A DNA stretch of 5,043 bases from Elusimicrobiota bacterium (GTDB lineage Bacteria; Elusimicrobiota; Elusimicrobia; UBA1565; UBA9628), in the NCBI GenBank assembly GCA_028869495.1, contig JAGWRY010000043.1, forward strand, positions 1 to 5,043. Direction: 5' to 3'. Both the position numbers and the translations under genes were made by a program. The notes beneath the pieces are model-generated. The model saw only the letters and a list, made by a program, of their open reading frames with translations, was not told the origin of the DNA and made no database searches. This document shows, piece by piece, positions 1 through 5,043 of this stretch (position 1 is the stretch's first letter; every line of letters starts with the position of its first letter).

Positions 1-1
1 C

Positions 2-478
2 GAGACGGGCGCGCTGGCGCGGGCCGTGCTCGACTGCGCGCAGGCCTCCCCGGCGCGCAAGGACTTCGCGCGCCGCGCGGCGCGGCGCGCGGGCGCGGAC
101 TTCGAGAGCGAGGCGCGCGCGAAGGCGCCGCGCCTCCTCCTCGACGACGCGGTCGGCGTCGGCGGGGCCCTGCTCGCGGCGGGAGACGTCTCCGGCTCCC
201 TGCGCGTCTGGCGCTGGGCGGAGGACAACCTCTCGGACGGCCCGGCCTACGCGGACCGGCCGGCCGCTCCGCCGCCCGACGACGTCCGTCTCGACGACGC
301 GCCGCTGGACGCGCGCGCCCTGCGCTGGACGCGGCGGCTGGCCGAGGCTCTGCCGCCCGGCGAGGCGCGCGACGCCGTCCGGCGGCGCGCGGAGGCGCTG
401 TTCCTGTGGCTGGCCGCGCGTCCGCAGCGCCTGGACCCCGCCGTCTGGGCCGACGTCCTGGCCGCCGAGCCGCGCTGA
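2..478 (+). CDS. Hypothetical Ala/Arg-rich protein, C-terminal part (5' end outside window)
   Basis: The frame is open from the left edge to a TGA at 476-478, giving about 158 residues. The first possible start inside the window is a GTG at 26, but codons before it are open and read similarly, so the true start is probably upstream. I do not recognise the family. The sequence is rich in Ala, Arg, Asp, Pro and Leu and looks mostly helical. One stretch near the middle (GSLRVWRWAEDNLS) is more distinctive, followed by an acidic, Pro-rich linker and two Arg-rich amphipathic helices. No membrane segment, cysteine cluster or catalytic motif is visible. Helical-repeat or scaffold proteins can look like this, but that is only an impression. 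GC is extreme (51 of 60 bases in 61-120) with strong GC at third positions, which supports coding. It converges on the minus-strand unit ending at 520. Confidence 0.6.
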   Translation, partial: ETGALARAVLDCAQASPARKDFARRAARRAGADFESEARAKAPRLLLDDAVGVGGALLAAGDVSGSLRVWRWAEDNLSDGPAYADRPAAPPPDDVRLDDAPLDARALRWTRRLAEALPPGEARDAVRRRAEALFLWLAARPQRLDPAVWADVLAAEPR

Positions 479-488
479 GAAAGCGCGG
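470..488. repeat. Inverted repeat at convergent gene ends
   Basis: CCGCGC (470-475) and GCGCGG (483-488) form a perfect 6-bp stem around a 7-base loop, TGAGAAA. The loop holds the stop codon of the plus-strand gene (476-478). The repeat lies between two convergent genes and can fold on either transcript. Neither strand has a following U-tract, so a classical intrinsic terminator is not shown. It could act as an mRNA 3'-end stabiliser or weak bidirectional terminator, or be chance in GC-rich DNA. Confidence 0.35.
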
Positions 489-519
489 GTGCTCCAGTCG
501 GACCGAGAAGACCGCGTCG

Positions 520-1338
520 TCAGCCGCCCCAGGGATCGCGGGGCAGCGGAACGTGGGGATGCCTGTAGCCGTGATGCGGAGCCCGCCGACGCGGCTGAGG
601 CTGAGGCGTCTGGCGCGGAACGGCGGGGCGCGTCCGGCGTTCCTGTCCTGCCCGAAGGAGCCACCGCAGCGTGATCCCGCGTCCGCCCTCGCTCGATAAA
701 TCCGCGATCATCCGGTCGTAAAGACCCGCCGCGCAGACGTTCAAGCCCCGGCGCGCCCGCGCGCGCTCCTGGACGGCGATCGGGCCGTCGAACAAATCGC
801 AGGCGCGGATGTCGTCTTGAGTCGGCGCTCCGGAGTCGGCGCAGGCTTTGACGGCCAGGCCGCGAACGCACCAAGTCCAATGGCTCGTGTCGGCGACAGG
901 CGGCGCAGGCGCCGCTCCGGGAGGCGCGACGATTTCGCGCACGGACTGGGGAGTCAGCGCGCGGCCGTCGATCAGAGCGGTTTCCAGCGCGCCGAACAGA
1001 TTCATCGCGCAGACGCTCGTCTGGCGCGGCAGCGCCAGCAAAGAGGAGATCCCCCGCAGGTCGTCGAGCCGGGAGACGTCCGCCCGGCCGATCGAACCGG
1101 GATCCGCGCAGGCGCGCTCGGCGACGTCGAGGATGACGCGCGCCGCGCTTTCTTCGCGCTGACGCTTGGCCGCGGCCTTCGTTCGCGCCAATTCGTCCGC
1201 CATAATCCCGCTCAGGTCGTCGAAACGCGCGCGGGCCTGCTGAATCTGCCCTCGGTCGTGAACCGGCAGTCTTTCATGAGGCCGCCCGAAGAGCCGTGTC
1301 GTCCAATGCTGCCAGGCCACCTGGGACTTGAATGTTTT
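520..1338 (-). CDS. C-terminal part of exported metallopeptidase-like protein, in the -1 frame, with two Cys-pair modules
   Basis: This frame continues the protein begun at 2141 after an apparent one-base loss near 1335, and ends at a TGA at 520-522. It adds about 271 residues (about 540 in all). From the junction it shows a Trp-containing segment (VAWQHWTTRLFGRPHERL), then a long charged helix (QIQQARARFDDL through ADELARTKAAAKRQREE). Two similar modules follow, at 964-1128 and 682-861. Each opens with ACAD and carries VCA about 33-36 residues later, joined by a Pro/Ala linker. The tail is rich in Pro, Arg and His. Paired cysteines suit an exported disulfide-containing domain. I do not recognise the fold. 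Alternative: an independent gene starting at ATG 1203-1201 (about 227 residues), 8 bases after the upstream frame's stop at 1212. However, the charged helix runs straight through that Met, and the spacing to any Shine-Dalgarno-like sequence is poor, so I favour one broken gene. Confidence 0.6.
   Translation of the reverse strand, partial: KTFKSQVAWQHWTTRLFGRPHERLPVHDRGQIQQARARFDDLSGIMADELARTKAAAKRQREESAARVILDVAERACADPGSIGRADVSRLDDLRGISSLLALPRQTSVCAMNLFGALETALIDGRALTPQSVREIVAPPGAAPAPPVADTSHWTWCVRGLAVKACADSGAPTQDDIRACDLFDGPIAVQERARARRGLNVCAAGLYDRMIADLSSEGGRGITLRWLLRAGQERRTRPAVPRQTPQPQPRRRAPHHGYRHPHVPLPRDPWGG
682..861 (-). repeat. Cys-pair module, copy 2 (protein repeat)
   Basis: The translated segment reads AVKACADSGA near its start and GLNVCAAGLYDRMIADLS near its end. 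It aligns with copy 1 at 964-1128 by the ACAD opening, the central D-LFDG / D-LRG element, the VCA motif and a closing helix. It also has one extra internal Cys (RACDLFDG) and a preceding WTWC. Similarity is at protein level only; the DNA is diverged. Confidence 0.5.
964..1128 (-). repeat. Cys-pair module, copy 1 (protein repeat)
   Basis: The translated segment contains AERACADPGS, then RLDDLRGISS, then SVCAMNLFGALETALIDG. The two cysteines are 33 residues apart. The arrangement matches copy 2 at 682-861. Both lie in the C-terminal half of the frameshifted exported protein, separated by a Pro/Ala-rich linker (APPGAAPAPP). Confidence 0.5.
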
Positions 1339-2141
1339 AAGTTGCCTTCGGTCTGGCTGACGGCGAATGCATTGTCCGAACCGCTGATCTGCCCTGCCGC
1401 CGCGAGCTTGGCGAGGTTGCCCCGCGTCTTCCGCCAAGCTTCGAGTTCACGCTGGGCGGATGTCATCTTGGGGCCCCGGCTCGGCGTCGTGAATTGCCGG
1501 AAGTGCACGATTTCGTGCGACAGGATCAGCGCGAGGAATCCGGGCCCATGGAGGAAAGCCTTGCGGTCCACGGTCGTGACGCCGTCTACGCCCGTCAGCG
1601 CGAATTCCTTGTGCCCGGTCGAGGTTCGGTTGAGGCGGCCGAATCCCCATAGGTTGAAAGCGCTTCCCGAGGCGTTCTGGTAGATGCGCGTCCGGTCGTT
1701 GTCCTCCGCATAGGGAATCCAGGAGATATGCCGGCCGTACTCCGGGGACATGTAGGAAATCCCGGCGGGCTCCTCCGGACGGCCGTCGGCGTCGGCCGGC
1801 ACGATCCCGTAGGCCGTCAAAGTCAGGTGGATCGCCTTGTCGCGCGCGACATCCCGCGCGTCGGAGAGGTGCTTGATCTTTGCTTCCAGCTGTGCGATCT
1901 GCCGTTTGTAGAAGTCGGCGTTGTTCTCATCTCCGGACATTAGGAGGAGCCCCAGCGACTTCTTCAGTCTATCCAGTTTCCCGTTCTTTTCGGTCAACGG
2001 CGTGAGCGCGGCCTGCTCCTGTTCTGCAGCGGCGATAAATGCCGCGATTCGACGCACTGCCGCCGCATTCGCGGGGTGGAGGGCGAACGCCGTTCGACAC
2101 GACAGCAACGCGATGAGTCCCGCGAACGCCGCGACCCTCAT
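1212..2141 (-). CDS. Exported HExxH metallopeptidase-like protein, N-terminal part (frame breaks near 1335)
   Basis: This is probably a zinc-dependent hydrolase acting outside the cytoplasm. Residues 1-20 form a signal peptide (MRVAAFAGLIALLSCRTAFA); a Cys sits at residue 15 but without a good lipobox, so cleavage after AFA is more likely. Residues 30-105 are helical and charged, possibly coiled coil. Residues 125-205 look like a mixed fold. The active-site motif is HEIVHFRQF: His209, Glu210, His213, with Gln216 after it. RELEAW follows, whose Glu232 or Glu234 could be the third zinc ligand. The pattern HExxHxxQ followed by ExEA is common in poorly characterised metallopeptidase-like families; the exact family is unknown to me. 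After Lys269 (1337-1335) the frame becomes low-complexity and Ser/Arg-rich and stops at 1212, while the -1 frame continues sensibly. The start is ATG 2141-2139, overlapping the upstream TGA as ATGA with GAGGT about 7 bases before it, implying translational coupling. Confidence 0.7.
   Translation of the reverse strand: MRVAAFAGLIALLSCRTAFALHPANAAAVRRIAAFIAAAEQEQAALTPLTEKNGKLDRLKKSLGLLLMSGDENNADFYKRQIAQLEAKIKHLSDARDVARDKAIHLTLTAYGIVPADADGRPEEPAGISYMSPEYGRHISWIPYAEDNDRTRIYQNASGSAFNLWGFGRLNRTSTGHKEFALTGVDGVTTVDRKAFLHGPGFLALILSHEIVHFRQFTTPSRGPKMTSAQRELEAWRKTRGNLAKLAAAGQISGSDNAFAVSQTEGNLKHSSPRWPGSIGRHGSSGGLMKDCRFTTEGRFSRPARVSTT
1333..1340 (-). other. Probable frameshift site (A4 run) in the metallopeptidase-like gene
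   Basis: On the minus strand the bases are TTAAAACA. In the upstream frame this reads Leu-Lys-His and soon degenerates. Adding one A to the A4 run gives Asn-Leu-Lys-Thr-Phe-Lys-Ser and joins the upstream frame cleanly to the downstream one. A one-base loss in a homopolymer, real or a sequencing/assembly error, is the simplest explanation. The local heptamer C-TTA-AAA is only near a canonical -1 slippery site (U-UUA-AAN), so programmed frameshifting is less likely. The exact position is inferred and could lie anywhere between about 1340 and 1215. Confidence 0.55.
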
Positions 2142-3163
2142 CGTTCGACCTCGAACTCGATGCGGGGAGTTTCGACCCGGACGGCGATGCTCATGTCGGA
2201 ATCGAGCATCTTGCGTAGAGCCGGCGGCGTCCGGTACGCGGGGTGCCGGCGCCTGTAGGCATTCTCATGGGCTTCCAGGGACTTGATGAACGCCCGTTGC
2301 GCTCGCTCGTCGTAGACCGCCTGGATGAAGTAGCGCTTGCCGGGGACGAGTTCCGGAAAGAACGCCCGCGTTCTCAACTCCGAGTACGGCCCCAGCGGCC
2401 TTCCCGGCACGGAACGGCAGTCGTCGTCCTGCTCGTCCTCGGCGAACGGGGCGCTGACGACGCTCCCTCCGGGGGGCAGGGTGTGGATGCGCTGCCTCTC
2501 GTCCTTCTCAGCCTCGGCCTCCTGCTCGCCCCGCAGGAAACGGATGGATTTTACTTCGATGTCATAGTTATCCACGCCCTGCCTGCGCCACTTCCGCCTC
2601 AGTTCCCGGACCTTCGCCAGCTCACCTGCCGCCCAGGGCGTCCTAGCCGCCGGTTTGAGGAACCCTGCGCCCGGCATGCGAACCTCGTCGAAGATGCGCC
2701 GCCACATCGGCAGTTCCGACGGGTCGGTGATCATCTGCTGGTCGCAGGGGACGGTGTAGACGTACTCCAAGAGTCGTCCCTTTCCGTCGAAGACTCGCAG
2801 GACGATGCCGTTGACCGGGCCTCCCTCGTCGACGGGCGGTTCCGTGGGCTCGTAGAATAGATCGTCTCCGACGTCAAACGGCAGCCTGCCGACGTTGGTC
2901 ATTTCCAGTTGCAGCCACAGCGAGGCTCCCTTCCAGCGCGCGGGGTCGGCCTTGACCTTCGTTCGGTAGAGCCGCAGCGTGAGCTTGACGGCGCCCTTGG
3001 AGGCCGAGACTTCCTTCTGAGCCTTGAAAGGGCCCGTGGGCTCCGGCGCCGGCATCGTCAGGTCCGGGCGGACGGCGGGCTTGGGCTTCTTGCGGCCGCA
3101 GGCGGACAGCGCTCCCAGAAGGAGCACGGAACCGATCAGGCGTCTCGTCGTTCGATCGCTCAT
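2138..3163 (-). CDS. Hypothetical lipoprotein with Ig-like beta-rich segments
   Basis: The product is a 341-residue predicted lipoprotein. The signal peptide is MSDRTTRRLIGSVLLLGALSAC: basic n-region, Leu-rich core and lipobox LSAC, with Cys22 as the lipidated residue. A Lys/Pro-rich tether follows (about 24-50). Residues 58-140 look like a beta-sandwich (VKLTLRLYRTKV, SLWLQLEMTNVGRLPFDV, GIVLRVFDGKGRLLEYVY). Residues 180-225 are charged and helical. Residues 266-284 (FFPELVPGKRYFIQAVYDE) resemble the closing strands of Ig-like extracellular domains, followed by a helix and a final strand (SIAVRVETPRIEFEVE). Cys140 and Cys249 could form a disulfide. I do not recognise a named family; no catalytic motif is visible. 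The ATG at 3163-3161 is the only start that keeps the signal peptide, yet a run of seven T lies directly before it, so there is no normal ribosome binding site. The gene overlaps the downstream metallopeptidase-like gene by 4 bases, so the two probably form an operon. Confidence 0.75.
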   Translation of the reverse strand: MSDRTTRRLIGSVLLLGALSACGRKKPKPAVRPDLTMPAPEPTGPFKAQKEVSASKGAVKLTLRLYRTKVKADPARWKGASLWLQLEMTNVGRLPFDVGDDLFYEPTEPPVDEGGPVNGIVLRVFDGKGRLLEYVYTVPCDQQMITDPSELPMWRRIFDEVRMPGAGFLKPAARTPWAAGELAKVRELRRKWRRQGVDNYDIEVKSIRFLRGEQEAEAEKDERQRIHTLPPGGSVVSAPFAEDEQDDDCRSVPGRPLGPYSELRTRAFFPELVPGKRYFIQAVYDERAQRAFIKSLEAHENAYRRRHPAYRTPPALRKMLDSDMSIAVRVETPRIEFEVER

Positions 3164-3205
3164 AAAAAAACCAGGGACCCCGGCATGGCGCCGAAGGCCT
3201 CTGGT
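3164..3205 (-). terminator. Intrinsic terminator or attenuator abutting the lipoprotein start codon
   Basis: On the minus strand, ACCAG (3205-3201) pairs with CTGGT (3174-3170). Inside, GG (3199-3198) pairs with CC (3176-3175), and CGGC (3193-3190) pairs with GCCG (3184-3181) around the loop GCCAT, with some G-U pairs between. Seven T (3170-3164) follow at once, then the ATG. The stem plus U-tract is a textbook intrinsic terminator. It is oriented to stop transcripts coming from the oxidoreductase gene or from a local promoter, before the lipoprotein gene. Its position against the start codon leaves no room for a downstream promoter or ribosome site, which favours conditional attenuation over simple termination. 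Confidence 0.65.
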
Positions 3206-3276
3206 CTCGCCCAGTTGAAGGCCGGGCCGTGGATGCCCCGGGGCCGATCCCCCGGGCTACAGAGTCGTCCTACCCG
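3164..3276 (-). ncRNA. Candidate structured leader RNA (possible cis-regulator) of the lipoprotein gene
   Basis: Several hairpins can be drawn on the minus strand in order. CGGG (3276-3273) pairs with CCCG (3256-3253). GGAT (3250-3247) pairs with ATCC (3234-3231) around a GC palindrome. GCCCGG (3227-3222) pairs with CTGGGC (3214-3209) around the loop CCTTCAA. The terminator hairpin comes last. CTGG at 3214-3211 can alternatively pair with CCAG at 3204-3201, the 5' arm of the terminator, so antiterminator and terminator forms would exclude each other. I could not match it to the consensus of the c-di-GMP, TPP, SAM, cobalamin, fluoride or guanidine riboswitches from memory. High GC makes chance pairing easy, so the structure is inference; the competing CTGG/CCAG/CTGG arrangement is the strongest point. 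Confidence 0.4.
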
Positions 3277-3279
3277 ATT

Positions 3280-3285
3280 ATTTTA
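3280..3285 (-). promoter_or_regulatory. Possible -10 element upstream of the leader
   Basis: TAAAAT on the minus strand matches TATAAT at five of six positions and stands out as the only AT-rich patch in this GC-rich intergenic stretch. It would start transcription around 3273, at the first leader hairpin. The -35 region at 17-bp spacing (TGGCCG) is poor, so the call is weak. Confidence 0.3.
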
Positions 3286-3314
3286 GGGGGCGCAGGCGCG
3301 CGCGGCCAGGGGCG

Positions 3315-3340
3315 AAGGGCCTTGCGCGGTGCGGGCCCTT
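3315..3340. repeat. Inverted repeat just after the oxidoreductase stop codon
   Basis: AAGGGCC (3315-3321) and GGCCCTT (3334-3340) form a perfect 7-bp stem with a 12-base loop, starting a few bases downstream of the TAG at 3347-3345. No U-tract follows on the minus strand. It may protect or help end the oxidoreductase mRNA, but it is not a standard intrinsic terminator. Confidence 0.4.
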
Positions 3341-3344
3341 GGGC

Positions 3345-5043
<1,699 letters not shown>

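Noticed and set aside
406..699. Plus-strand open frames running past the first gene (also 489-674)
   Set aside because: They overlap the end of the first gene in a different frame and are antisense to the C-terminal tail of the minus-strand protein; composition is Arg/Ala-rich without motifs.
1333..1340. Programmed -1 frameshifting as the main explanation
   Set aside because: The heptamer C-TTA-AAA does not satisfy the canonical X-XXY-YYZ rule, and I see no clear stimulatory hairpin just downstream. A lost A in the A4 run is simpler.
817..1683. A 288-codon plus-strand open frame
   Set aside because: It is antisense to the exported protein, Arg-rich and without recognisable motifs, while the minus strand has a signal peptide, HExxH and repeats.
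2243..2860. A 205-codon plus-strand open frame
   Set aside because: It lies wholly antisense to the lipoprotein gene, whose lipobox and beta-strand pattern show the real coding strand.
3164..3285. A known riboswitch class (c-di-GMP GEMM-I, TPP, fluoride, guanidine)
   Set aside because: The core consensus segments I know for these classes are not present in either orientation. Rfam would be needed to exclude diverged members.

Overview
The window is very GC-rich bacterial DNA with four protein-coding stretches. The right side encodes the C-terminal half of a single-chain pyruvate:ferredoxin/flavodoxin oxidoreductase, which points to an anaerobic or fermentative metabolism. The middle encodes a lipoprotein with a clear lipobox and a second exported protein, which suggests a bacterium with a developed envelope, probably diderm. 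I cannot assign a phylum with confidence. Elusimicrobiota or another high-GC anaerobic lineage would fit, but this is a guess.

Layout from left to right. Bases 2-478 (+) are the 3' end of an unrecognised Ala/Arg-rich gene. A perfect 6-bp inverted repeat spans its stop codon, just before a convergent unit ends. Bases 520-2141 (-) hold a probable single gene for an exported HExxH metallopeptidase-like protein. Its reading frame is broken near 1335, so it appears as an N-terminal frame (1212-2141) and a C-terminal frame (520 to about 1338). The C-terminal part carries two copies of a cysteine-pair module of about 50 residues. Bases 2138-3163 (-) encode a lipoprotein that overlaps the peptidase gene by ATGA. 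Bases 3164-3344 are intergenic and dense in inverted repeats. They end, on the minus strand, in a strong hairpin plus seven U that directly abuts the lipoprotein start codon. Bases 3345-5043 (-) are the 3' part of the oxidoreductase gene, cut by the window edge.

Reading of the parts: the oxidoreductase is ordinary central metabolism. The interesting unit is the two-gene lipoprotein/metallopeptidase cassette. It has visibly lower GC than both flanks and sits behind what looks like a transcription attenuator or structured RNA leader. Translational coupling suggests the two envelope proteins are made together. A functional link, such as the lipoprotein anchoring or restraining the peptidase, is inference only. 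The leader and the Cys-pair repeat are the best candidates for something undescribed.
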